A program made the position numbers and the translations under genes. From positions 1 through 23,370 of the IMG/VR virus record IMGVR_UViG_3300009481_000105: 23,370 nt of DNA, one strand, 5' to 3'. Numbering within the stretch: the stretch's first letter is position 1; the number at the start of each line of letters is the position of its first letter. Of this stretch, positions 14,865 to 19,666 are shown one piece after another. Below the pieces are notes generated by a model. That model saw nothing but the letters and a program-made list of their open reading frames with translations. It searched no databases and was not told where the DNA came from. Origin of the DNA: a virus.

Positions 14865-15070
14865 TTTCCCTCCAACCACTTATCCAACCATTCTCTTCTA
14901 AATACAATCTTATTCACACCTTCAGGTTTTGATGATTTAAGATAGCCACTACGAACTGCATTATAAACAGTTGTGCGACTACATTTTGTATATTCTAATG
15001 CTTCAGGGACTCCCATCCACATTCTGTTTCTACGTTTTTTAATTACATCATTCATGTATTGAACAATCAT
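14861..15070 (-). CDS. Excisionase/AlpA-like DNA-binding protein, 69 aa
   Basis: ATG 15070 with AAAGGAGG six bases upstream. Residues 19-66 form a winged helix-turn-helix of the HTH_17/MerR-like type: GVPEALEYTKCSRTTVYNAV (helix-turn-helix), then SGYLKSSKPEGVNKIVFRRE (wing) and WLDKWL. Such proteins act as excisionases or small regulators. With no integrase nearby, a transcription regulator is more likely. ATGA overlaps join it to the genes on both sides. Confidence 0.75.
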   Translation of the reverse strand: MIVQYMNDVIKKRRNRMWMGVPEALEYTKCSRTTVYNAVRSGYLKSSKPEGVNKIVFRREWLDKWLEGK

Positions 15071-15555
15071 ATTGCCTCCTTTATAAGGTTAGTTACTGTC
15101 ATTTTTGGTTTATGAGTACATTTTCTACAAACCATATAAGTTGTTTTAGAGTCTGTTTTTGTTTTATAACCACATTCTAAACATTCTAAAACGTAATTAT
15201 TAATTGTATTATTAAATGTATTATTATGTTTTAACTTTTGTTTAAGAGGGTCTTTAACTTTTGTTATAGAGGGTCTATAAGAAAACTTAAATAGGCTATG
15301 TAATACCCTCCGATTCCCCATATCTTTCGATATATGTGAACTTAGGAACTTTTTGTCTATCAAACTTTTGATAACTAACGATACTCTTGTTTTGCTAATT
15401 TTAAAGAATTTGGCAAAATAATCATTACTTGCAAAACATCCATTTTCTCCATCCAAACTCATAATTTCTACAAGGAATATTTTTTCTTGCAAAGTTAAAT
15501 CTTCATTTAACCATATTTCTTTGGGAATCCAAATTCCCTTCCATTCTCTTTTCAT
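15067..15555 (-). CDS. Winged-helix (HTH_36-like) replication or regulatory protein with C-terminal zinc ribbon, 162 aa
   Basis: ATG 15555, site AGAGGAG. Residues 7-75 (GIWIPKEIWLNEDLTLQEKI, then CFASNDYFAKFFKISKTRVS and SLIDKKFL) fit the winged helix found at the N terminus of phage replication initiators and DnaD-like proteins. After a basic, Asn-rich linker comes a zinc ribbon (CLECGY and CRKC, near residues 124-142). No helicase or primase follows in the window. Initiation of replication or gene regulation are both possible. It has a structured leader (15574-15641). Confidence 0.65.
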   Translation of the reverse strand: MKREWKGIWIPKEIWLNEDLTLQEKIFLVEIMSLDGENGCFASNDYFAKFFKISKTRVSLVIKSLIDKKFLSSHISKDMGNRRVLHSLFKFSYRPSITKVKDPLKQKLKHNNTFNNTINNYVLECLECGYKTKTDSKTTYMVCRKCTHKPKMTVTNLIKEAI

Positions 15556-15573
15556 ACTGCTCCTCTAAATTAT

Positions 15574-15649
15574 AACCTCGCCCACCTGTAACCACATTTA
15601 AACAAATAGACGAGGTTGCTTAGTAACGCCAACCACTAAGCCAAGGCTT
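15574..15649 (-). promoter_or_regulatory. Structured leader of the winged-helix gene
   Basis: On the - strand, stem 15641-15635 with 15624-15618 (7 bp, 10-base loop) is followed directly by stem 15617-15611 with 15580-15574 (AACCTCG / CGAGGTT, 7 bp, 30-base loop). The second 3' arm runs into TTATAAT, then AGAGGAG and the ATG at 15555. A competing hairpin uses 15638-15642 with 15645-15649 (AAGCC/GGCTT, loop AA). The two adjacent stems could stack coaxially. Part lies over the end of the upstream gene. Confidence 0.5.
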
Positions 15650-15893
15650 TGAATTGGTCATTTAAATTTCTTTCAATTTCTGATATTTTATTTTCTAACT
15701 CTATAACCTCATCTCCCATTATAATAATAGAAAATGTTTCAATAAGAACTCTGGAAATATGTTCTGCCAGCTTATGGTTTTTATTATGTATAGCTATATA
15801 AAATTCAGCTAATGAATTAGCAAAAGTTTCAATCATCTGCAATTTATCTTCTAATTCTAATTCACTTATTTTTTTTTCTGTCCAAACATTCAT
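15636..15893 (-). CDS. Hypothetical helical protein, 85 aa
   Basis: ATG 15893 overlaps the preceding stop (ATGA); no other ribosome site is visible, so it is probably coupled. The protein is all helix: a charged N terminus (NVWTEKKISELELEDKLQ), a hydrophobic middle (AEFYIAIHNK, VLIETFSIIIMG) and a coil at the end (ELENKISEIERNLNDQF). No zinc or nucleotide motif. No family recognised. It is part of the chain of small overlapping genes from 16865 to 15636. Confidence 0.65.
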   Translation of the reverse strand: MNVWTEKKISELELEDKLQMIETFANSLAEFYIAIHNKNHKLAEHISRVLIETFSIIIMGDEVIELENKISEIERNLNDQFKALA

Positions 15894-16105
15894 TTTATAA
15901 TCTCAGTTATAATACAAGCAATCACTCCTAAAAGCATACCAATAGTAAATATAAGAAAATATAACAAACTTCCTCTCTTTCTATTTTGTAAAAGCTTTTC
16001 ATATTCATTTTTATAAGGATTAAAAGTTATTTTATCTGGTTTCATTTTATACCTCATTATATAAAGTTTATTGCCCCACATTTGTCCAATATAATCGTCT
16101 TTCAT
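15890..16105 (-). CDS. Small membrane protein, 71 aa
   Basis: ATG 16105 with AGAGG about 10 bases upstream, overlapping the stop of a 29-aa frame (ATGA). A basic, Tyr-rich soluble N-terminal half (MRYKMKPDKITFNPYKNEY) is followed by one transmembrane helix at about residues 47-68 (LLYFLIFTIGMLLGVIACII). The positive charges before the helix favour an N-in topology. Function unknown; several such genes occur in this operon. Confidence 0.65.
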   Translation of the reverse strand: MKDDYIGQMWGNKLYIMRYKMKPDKITFNPYKNEYEKLLQNRKRGSLLYFLIFTIGMLLGVIACIITEIIK

Positions 16106-16191
16106 ATTTTAAGACCTCTAATTATAAGAATTATACATAATATAAGAGCCGATACAATTAAAATCCAACCTAAGTCAATGGGATAAAACAT
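16102..16191 (-). CDS. Tiny single-span membrane protein, 29 aa
   Basis: Frame of 29 codons: ATG 16191 shares a base with the TAA of the 56-aa gene upstream (TAATG), and its TGA overlaps the next ATG (ATGA). Residues 9-24 are purely hydrophobic (WILIVSALILCIILII), followed by RGLKI. No ribosome site of its own, so coupling is required. The exact nesting between two genes supports it. Confidence 0.5.
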   Translation of the reverse strand: MFYPIDLGWILIVSALILCIILIIRGLKI

Positions 16192-16361
16192 TATATTTTA
16201 TTCCACCAGTTTTTATTATTTGTAATTTGCATCAATCTTCTGTGAGCACAACCACCATACTGTATCCTTTTTTCAGCTAATAGTCTTCTATATAATCTTA
16301 TTAAACCAACCTTAGATATTTTATTATTAACATTCTGCACTTTATAAGCCTCCCTTGTCAT
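16191..16361 (-). CDS. Small basic protein, 56 aa
   Basis: ATG 16361 has a strong AAAGGAGAGG site upstream, lying inside the last codons of the 98-aa gene (20-base overlap). The protein is very basic, with a helical core (VGLIRLYRRLLAEKRIQYGG), CAHRR, and an aromatic end (NNKNWWNKI). Nucleic acid binding is possible. The frame fills an otherwise empty 230-base gap together with the 29-aa frame. No family recognised. Confidence 0.65.
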   Translation of the reverse strand: MTREAYKVQNVNNKISKVGLIRLYRRLLAEKRIQYGGCAHRRLMQITNNKNWWNKI

Positions 16362-16638
16362 TTTCCTCTCCTTTTATATTTTCAGGATTATAAATTTGTC
16401 CTATATCATCCATTACAATCGTTTCATCTTTTAACTCTAAAAGTTTACTGATATGTAATTGCTTCAAGTTGTCAAGATGGGATTCATGCTTTTTGATTAT
16501 TCGTTCAACTAATGCAATATTATTCTCAATTTCTTTTATAGTAGGTTCACTCATTTTTTCCTCTTCATAATGTCTGTCAGCCTCATCCCAATTATTTAAT
16601 TTTCTTAGTTCTTCGTTATATTCTCCCATTTTACTCAT
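16342..16638 (-). CDS. Hypothetical helical protein, 98 aa
   Basis: ATG 16638 with GAGGAG upstream and ATGA overlap with the preceding gene. Strongly acidic at the N terminus (EYNEELRKLNNWDEADRHYE), then a long helix (IKEIENNIALVERIIKKHES to about residue 75) with coiled-coil pattern, and an acidic C-terminal tail (IKGEENDKGG). An alternative start at Met29 (MSEPTIKE) lacks a comparable site. No known family. Confidence 0.65.
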   Translation of the reverse strand: MSKMGEYNEELRKLNNWDEADRHYEEEKMSEPTIKEIENNIALVERIIKKHESHLDNLKQLHISKLLELKDETIVMDDIGQIYNPENIKGEENDKGGL

Positions 16639-16865
16639 TGTATCTCCTCATTTATTAAATCATATCTTCTATCTAAAAGTCTAGATATGTCTCTTATAAC
16701 TTCTCCTTGAAGTTCTTCGTGTGTAATTGCACTTTCCACCAATCCCATTACTCTATTTAATACACCACGAAGTTGTATAGCTTTTAATTGATGTTTATTT
16801 TTTTCTTCTAATAACCTGTTTATCTTTTTGTGAAGATTCTTTACTATTGTTGTTGCGTTTTGCAT
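16635..16865 (-). CDS. Hypothetical coiled-coil protein, 76 aa
   Basis: ATG 16865 has AAGGAGG upstream, one of the best sites in the region. Entirely helical: KNLHKKINRLLEEKNKHQLK (basic), then LRGVLNRVMGLVESAITHEE and a C-terminal helix (VIRDISRLLDRRYDLI). No metal or nucleotide motif. The first 71 bases overlap the end of the preceding gene in a different frame, so one of the two ends is less constrained than it looks. Confidence 0.65.
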   Translation of the reverse strand: MQNATTIVKNLHKKINRLLEEKNKHQLKAIQLRGVLNRVMGLVESAITHEELQGEVIRDISRLLDRRYDLINEEIQ

Positions 16866-17031
16866 AAGTCCTCCTTAACTCATTTATTATAAGCTTTAGT
16901 TCACTATTACTGCAATGAACCAAACTTTTTTTGCCAACATACTTCTCTTTTACTTGCAAGGTAATTCCTATACCCATATAATACTGTGCTAAAGCAAAAG
17001 ATTCTATCAATTTTTTGTCGGGGGAAGACAA
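16795..17031 (-). CDS. Hypothetical protein of uncertain start; possible +1 frameshift product, 78-89 aa
   Basis: The frame from TTG 17031 gives 78 aa but has no ribosome binding site. An ATG at 17065 with GGGGGAGG six bases upstream opens a different frame that reaches a CCC CGA codon pair in a C5 run (17024-17020). A +1 slip there would join it to this frame and give 89 aa (MATTSYPSTTKVVFP followed by DKKLIESFALAQYYMG). The body has a hydrophobic helix (FALAQYYMGIGITL), a KEKYVGKK turn and a basic tail. Read plainly, it could also be an indel in the C run. Function unknown. Confidence 0.5.
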   Translation of the reverse strand: MSSPDKKLIESFALAQYYMGIGITLQVKEKYVGKKSLVHCSNSELKLIINELRRTYAKRNNNSKESSQKDKQVIRRKK

Positions 17032-17076
17032 CTTTAGTTGTGGAAGGGTATGATGTGGTAGCCATTGTCCTCCCCC
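17020..17076 (-). promoter_or_regulatory. Hairpin enclosing the ribosome site and start codon at 17065
   Basis: On the - strand GGGGGAGGACAA (17076-17065) pairs with TTGTCTTCCCCC (17031-17020): 12 positions with one G.U, loop 33 bases. The Shine-Dalgarno site and the first base of ATG 17065-17063 are inside the stem, and the paired C5 run is the possible frameshift site. Translation would be blocked unless the stem is opened. Confidence 0.6.
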
Positions 17077-17083
17077 AAAATAT

Positions 17084-17180
17084 AAGGGTTTGGCGTAGAT
17101 GTTAATTCATTGTCTAATACTTTGGTGGAAACCAAATATAGAACAACCAAACCCTTTGTTACTGTGCCTCGGAACACAGT
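17084..17180 (-). promoter_or_regulatory. Structured leader upstream of the gene at 17065
   Basis: Gap between the annealing protein gene (stop at 17208) and 17065. Reading the - strand: hairpin 17180-17175 with 17166-17161 (ACTGTG / CACAGT, loop 8). Then stem 17156-17147 with 17093-17084, 10 perfect bp (AAGGGTTTGG / CCAAACCCTT), enclosing a hairpin 17136-17131 with 17126-17121 (TTTGGT / ACCAAA, 4-base loop). The outer 3' arm ends in CCCTTATATTTT next to the ribosome site. This may be a riboswitch-like or attenuator RNA. Confidence 0.5.
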
Positions 17181-17207
17181 TACTATTGAACCTCAATTCT
17201 CACAGAA

Positions 17208-17573
17208 TTACCGCCTGTTTTCCATCTGATGTTGAGCAGAGGTTCTCTGATTCCTTAAAGCATTTACCATCTCATCAGCGGAAGCTAATTCAGTTCCGGC
17301 TAATCCGGCACACGCTAACGCTCTCCCCCATGCGGAAGTTTGAGCAACCTCAACATAAGAAGTCTTATTAATATAAGAAGCTCCTTTATGTTCGTGTGCT
17401 ATCCCTTCAAAAGTTCTACCATTATCAAAAGTTAAAGTTGCTTTAACTATAACCTCGTTTTCGTTAGAACTAAGAAGTTCTGATGTTAAAGACCAACTAT
17501 CATCTGCACCATGTAGTTCAGATAATCTTTCAGCTACGGTCTTATATTCTTTACCATGTATTGTTACTGGCAT
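17208..17573 (-). CDS. Probable single-strand DNA annealing / recombination-associated protein, 121 aa
   Basis: ATG 17573 with AAAGGAGG upstream. The pattern IHGKEYKTVAERL, SWSLTSELLS, VIVKATLTFDNGR, EGIAHEHKGASYINKTSY and QTSAWGRALACAG is shared, as I recall, by phage proteins grouped with Rad52-like annealing proteins (Erf/Sak type). The GRALA segment resembles the alpha-helical signature of that fold. The short length suggests a minimal core of one beta sheet and helix. The role would be annealing of phage DNA ends in recombination. Family level is moderate; the substrate is not shown. Confidence 0.55.
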   Translation of the reverse strand: MPVTIHGKEYKTVAERLSELHGADDSWSLTSELLSSNENEVIVKATLTFDNGRTFEGIAHEHKGASYINKTSYVEVAQTSAWGRALACAGLAGTELASADEMVNALRNQRTSAQHQMENRR

Positions 17574-17584
17574 ATAGCCTCCTT

Positions 17585-17770
17585 TTATTCTTTAAATAAC
17601 TCCTCATAAGGCTTATTCAAAACGTAGCATATAGCTAATTTATAAGCATAGCTTGGTGTAACCTTACCACTTGCCCACGTTGATAAAGTTACTCTTGACA
17701 TATCTAATCTCCTACTAAGCCAAGATAAACTACGTTCATTTTCTTTTAAGTGTTCTATTACTTTATTCAT
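17585..17770 (-). CDS. XRE/Cro-type regulator, 61 aa
   Basis: I take Met at 17770 as the start (GAGAG just upstream) rather than ATG 17806, which has no site and would add FCKFLYNRKRV-like residues. The protein is one helix-turn-helix domain: NKVIEHLKENERSLSWLSRR (helices 1-2), MSRVTLSTWASGKVTPSYAY (recognition helix region) and helix 4-5 LAICYVLNKPYEELF. It is a Cro/CI-like DNA-binding protein without a dimerisation or cleavage domain, so probably a small Cro-type repressor. Its operators may be among the repeats in 18427-18658, which is inference only. Confidence 0.75.
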   Translation of the reverse strand: MNKVIEHLKENERSLSWLSRRLDMSRVTLSTWASGKVTPSYAYKLAICYVLNKPYEELFKE

Positions 17771-17808
17771 AACTCTCTTTCTGTTATATAAGAACTTACA
17801 AAACATTA

Positions 17809-17886
17809 TTATAAATAGCTATATATTGCAAATATAATAAACAATAATATAAGTGCATATAACCAAGATTCAAGTTCCTGTTCCAT
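17809..17886 (-). CDS. Tiny single-span membrane protein, 25 aa
   Basis: ATG 17886 with AAGGAGG 10 bases upstream. One hydrophobic stretch (LYALILLFIIFAIYSYL) follows MEQELESW. Stop at 17809-17811, adjacent to the start region of the XRE gene frame. It begins just after the stop of the 65-aa gene. The strong site and clear membrane segment favour a real gene, but it is very short. Confidence 0.55.
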   Translation of the reverse strand: MEQELESWLYALILLFIIFAIYSYL

Positions 17887-17887
17887 T

Positions 17888-18085
17888 TTATTTTTCCTCC
17901 TTAATAATTTTAAGATTATTTTTTTTTATAACTTTCAATCTTTCTTCTTTTGTCTTATACCATTCAACGTGCATTATTTCATCATCTTCGTAGTAATATA
18001 TACCATGAGGTAAATATTTATCAGATACATGGTTCTTATATGATGTTTCATCATCCCAAAATACTAATTCACATTTTGTATTCAT
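17888..18085 (-). CDS. Hypothetical acidic protein, 65 aa
   Basis: ATG 18085 with GAGGAGG upstream, itself preceded by TTATAA. A short beta/alpha protein: CELVFWDDETSYKNHVSD, YLPHGIYYYEDDEIMHVEWY, then a basic helix (KTKEERLKVIKKNNLKIIKE). Tyr-rich and strongly charged. I recognise no family. The gene overlaps the end of the preceding 42-aa frame by 17 bases. Confidence 0.65.
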   Translation of the reverse strand: MNTKCELVFWDDETSYKNHVSDKYLPHGIYYYEDDEIMHVEWYKTKEERLKVIKKNNLKIIKEEK

Positions 18086-18197
18086 TTTTTTCCTCCTCTT
18101 TTCTTTTATAAGTTAAGTTTATAATCATCTGCTCTAATTCCTCTACCTTATTTATAAGTTTTAGAACATCGTGTTTTATAATTTCTATTTCACTCAT
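18069..18197 (-). CDS. Small helical protein, 42 aa
   Basis: ATG 18197 with GAGGAG and TTATAA upstream, in a leader identical over 27 bases to that of the next gene (see 18188-18214). Residues 1-30 form an amphipathic helix (IEIIKHDVLKLINKVEELEQ), followed by a basic/acidic tail (KRKEEEKNEYKM). Stop TGA 18069-18071. It is probably dimerising or membrane associated. No family recognised. Confidence 0.6.
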   Translation of the reverse strand: MSEIEIIKHDVLKLINKVEELEQMIINLTYKRKEEEKNEYKM

Positions 18198-18214
18198 TTT
18201 ATAACTCCTCTTTT
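18188..18214 (-). repeat. 27-bp direct repeat, copy 1 (leader of the 42-aa gene)
   Basis: Identical over 27 bases to 18417-18443. Each copy, read on the - strand, holds GAGGAG, TTATAA and the start ATGAGTGAAA. Copy 1 lies over the end of the 75-aa gene. Confidence 0.9.
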
Positions 18215-18426
18215 ATTATTTTCACAAGCTCATAACTATCCTCAACATATCTTGAAGGTAGTTCTACATTTTGCATTGCAACTTTTATATCTTGGTCTGA
18301 CATTTTATAATCAAAATAATATTCAAGATTGACCTTAATAGTTGCTATTTTCATTGTCTTATCTTTATAAAACTCCTCTTTATTGTTATTTATGTTGTTT
18401 GTATCTGTATTTATTTTTTCACTCAT
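18199..18426 (-). CDS. Hypothetical small protein, 75 aa
   Basis: ATG 18426 with GAGGAG and TTATAA upstream. The first 24 residues are low-complexity (INTDTNNINNNKEEF). A second plausible start is Met25, preceded by another GAGGAG and TATAAAG, from which the sequence reads MKIATIKVNLEYYFDYKMSD: a strand, a Tyr-rich middle and a C-terminal helix (VEDSYELVKIIKEE). The N-terminal stretch may derive from a duplicated leader. No family recognised. Confidence 0.6.
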   Translation of the reverse strand: MSEKINTDTNNINNNKEEFYKDKTMKIATIKVNLEYYFDYKMSDQDIKVAMQNVELPSRYVEDSYELVKIIKEEL

Positions 18427-18443
18427 TTTATAACTCCTCTTTT
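18417..18443 (-). repeat. 27-bp direct repeat, copy 2 (leader of the 75-aa gene)
   Basis: Identical to 18188-18214. A third, imperfect copy (two inserted bases) is at 18364-18381 inside the 75-aa gene, in front of an in-frame Met. Confidence 0.9.
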
Positions 18444-18658
18444 TATAGTTAAAATCTTTTAAGTTGGAAAATCTATATATTCTCCTATTATAAGATATTA
18501 TAAGAACCAGACGCCAGACTTGCCATAACCTGAATTATAAGCCAGATTATGTATAACTCATCCAATTATACATAATATCTTTATAATCTCAGGAACGTGC
18601 TGGTTTCTGGTTTCCCTGTTCCAATCCCCACGTTACCATTTATTAAATTAAACATCAT
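18427..18658 (-). promoter_or_regulatory. Gene-poor interval with inverted repeat and TATAAT boxes
   Basis: Contains a perfect 11-bp inverted repeat, 18546-18556 (ATTATGTATAA) with 18566-18576, loop 9 bases. It also holds an 18-bp direct repeat (18561-18578) shared with 18858-18875; on the - strand that repeat includes TATAAT. An AACCAGA/TCTGGTT pair lies at 18606-18612 and 18505-18511, and several TTATAAT boxes occur (for example 18503-18497). AGGAGA at 18486-18481 has no start codon after it. It looks like a control region with promoters toward 18426. Operators for the XRE or ribbon-helix-helix protein are possible. Confidence 0.5.
18581..18658 (-). CDS. Possible 25-aa peptide
   Basis: ATG 18658 directly follows the stop of the 62-aa gene (TAAATG), with AAAGG upstream. 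The middle reads NGNVGIGTGKPETSTF, which resembles the GNVGIGT repeat found in tail fibre proteins, but one short segment is no proof of relation. It overlaps the repeat-rich interval. A gene is possible by position; evidence is weak. Confidence 0.25.
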   Translation of the reverse strand: MMFNLINGNVGIGTGKPETSTFLRL

Positions 18659-18847
18659 TTAACTGCCTTTTCTTTTATCTTTAAAGGCACACTTCCAAAC
18701 TTTTTCATTATCTTTTAATTTTAGTAAAAATTTATTTATAAACGAATCTGCAATCCCTCCAATATTTCCTGTCATTTTTTTTACTGCAAGATATTCATTT
18801 AATGCTTTTATAACATCTTCTTCTATTTCTATTATAATTTTCTTCAT
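18659..18847 (-). CDS. Ribbon-helix-helix-like DNA-binding protein, 62 aa
   Basis: ATG 18847 is preceded by TTATAAATAG with no Shine-Dalgarno site. The N-terminal strand and helix (KKIIIEIEEDVIKALNEYLA) and the second helix (IADSFINKFLLKLKDN) fit the pattern of Arc/CopG-type ribbon-helix-helix proteins, which bind operators as dimers. The basic tail (AFKDKRKGS) could contact DNA. Just upstream is an 18-bp repeat also found downstream at 18561, so this protein may regulate its own leader. The function is inferred. Confidence 0.55.
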   Translation of the reverse strand: MKKIIIEIEEDVIKALNEYLAVKKMTGNIGGIADSFINKFLLKLKDNEKVWKCAFKDKRKGS

Positions 18848-18857
18848 CTATTTATAA

Positions 18858-18875
18858 TCCAATTATACATAATAT
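18858..18875 (-). repeat. 18-bp direct repeat with TATAAT, promoter-like
   Basis: Identical to 18561-18578; a 15-base part also occurs at 16129-16143. On the - strand each reads ATATTATGTATAATTGGA, which contains TATAAT preceded by TG. The copy here lies between the amidotransferase gene and the 62-aa gene and would give a short leader. No clear -35 element is visible. Confidence 0.5.
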
Positions 18876-18937
18876 ATAACTTTTGTAGCCTGCTTGCTGG
18901 GTGTCCAGTTATTATCTATTTGGAACGACAAGTCCAA

Positions 18938-19666
18938 TTAAAAATCTCCATAATATCTATTTGTTTCAGATTCTAAATTCCAACATGAATAGCATCTTCC
19001 ATCATAATCATTGGATTCATATTTACCTATTTCTACATCACAATCCATACATTCATTATCATGCTTTTTTGTGTATGTTGTATCATCCCAATTATTCCAA
19101 TATCTACCCGTCCATGTTTGCAATTTGTTAGTATAATTCCAATTCTCATTTGAATACCAACAATCATCAATCCACGCACCACGTTTTTCGTTCACAATCT
19201 TAATTTCGCCACGTCTATTGAGAAATATCATTTTATCAGTACCTATATATCCATTAATCAATTCCATCATGGATTTGTTATGTATAAAATTGCTAGGTAG
19301 ATTAGAAATAAATTTACAGAACTTCATCGTATCACTAACTTTACTGTTGGCATCTGAGCATCTATCTATAACACCATTATGTACCATATAAGTATCATCA
19401 TTTACTTTATGTGGATGTGTATTGTTTAAATCAATTAACCCACTTGTAGCAATTCTAAAATGTAATACAAAATCTGTATTAACTATTTTTTCATGCCTCC
19501 TATAAAGTTCAAGATATTTATTAAATGATGTTAGTTCTTTTCTAATAATAAGTTTATCATTATTAGCGTACATAAACCCACCGCCATCCTTATTAGCATT
19601 CCAACATTTTTGTAATGCTTCATCACTAATTTTTATGTCTTTTGGTTTTAAAACCGCTACACACAT
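18938..19666 (-). CDS. Class II glutamine amidotransferase with C-terminal zinc ribbon, 242 aa
   Basis: Begins MCVAVLK, so Cys2 becomes the N-terminal nucleophile after Met removal. Family motifs follow in order: NKDGGGFMY (25-33), LHFRIATSG (68-76), NTHPH (82-86), VHNG (95-98; Asn-Gly of the oxyanion site) and SDT (111-113). The enzyme hydrolyses glutamine to glutamate and ammonia. The C-terminal 40 residues add a zinc ribbon (CMDC 206-209, CYSC 225-228), not part of the standard domain. ATG 19666 has AGGAGG, and the gene overlaps the amidoligase by 10 bases, so the ammonia is probably passed to that enzyme. The product is unknown. Confidence 0.85.
   Translation of the reverse strand: MCVAVLKPKDIKISDEALQKCWNANKDGGGFMYANNDKLIIRKELTSFNKYLELYRRHEKIVNTDFVLHFRIATSGLIDLNNTHPHKVNDDTYMVHNGVIDRCSDANSKVSDTMKFCKFISNLPSNFIHNKSMMELINGYIGTDKMIFLNRRGEIKIVNEKRGAWIDDCWYSNENWNYTNKLQTWTGRYWNNWDDTTYTKKHDNECMDCDVEIGKYESNDYDGRCYSCWNLESETNRYYGDF

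Noticed and set aside
15574-15641. tRNA-like fold in the leader (GCTTAGTGGTTGG recalls a D-arm)
   Set aside because: No anticodon arm, T-arm or acceptor stem can be built; only the two stems are real.
17099-17371. + strand frame across the annealing protein gene and its leader
   Set aside because: Antisense shadow of a gene with recognisable motifs and a good ribosome site; composition is not protein-like.
18188-18443. Repeats considered as a CRISPR array
   Set aside because: Only two perfect copies, not regularly spaced, and each is a ribosome site and start codon.
18598-18636. GNVGIGT similarity to tail fibre repeats in the 25-aa frame
   Set aside because: A single short match in a region with no other tail-fibre signal; treated as chance.
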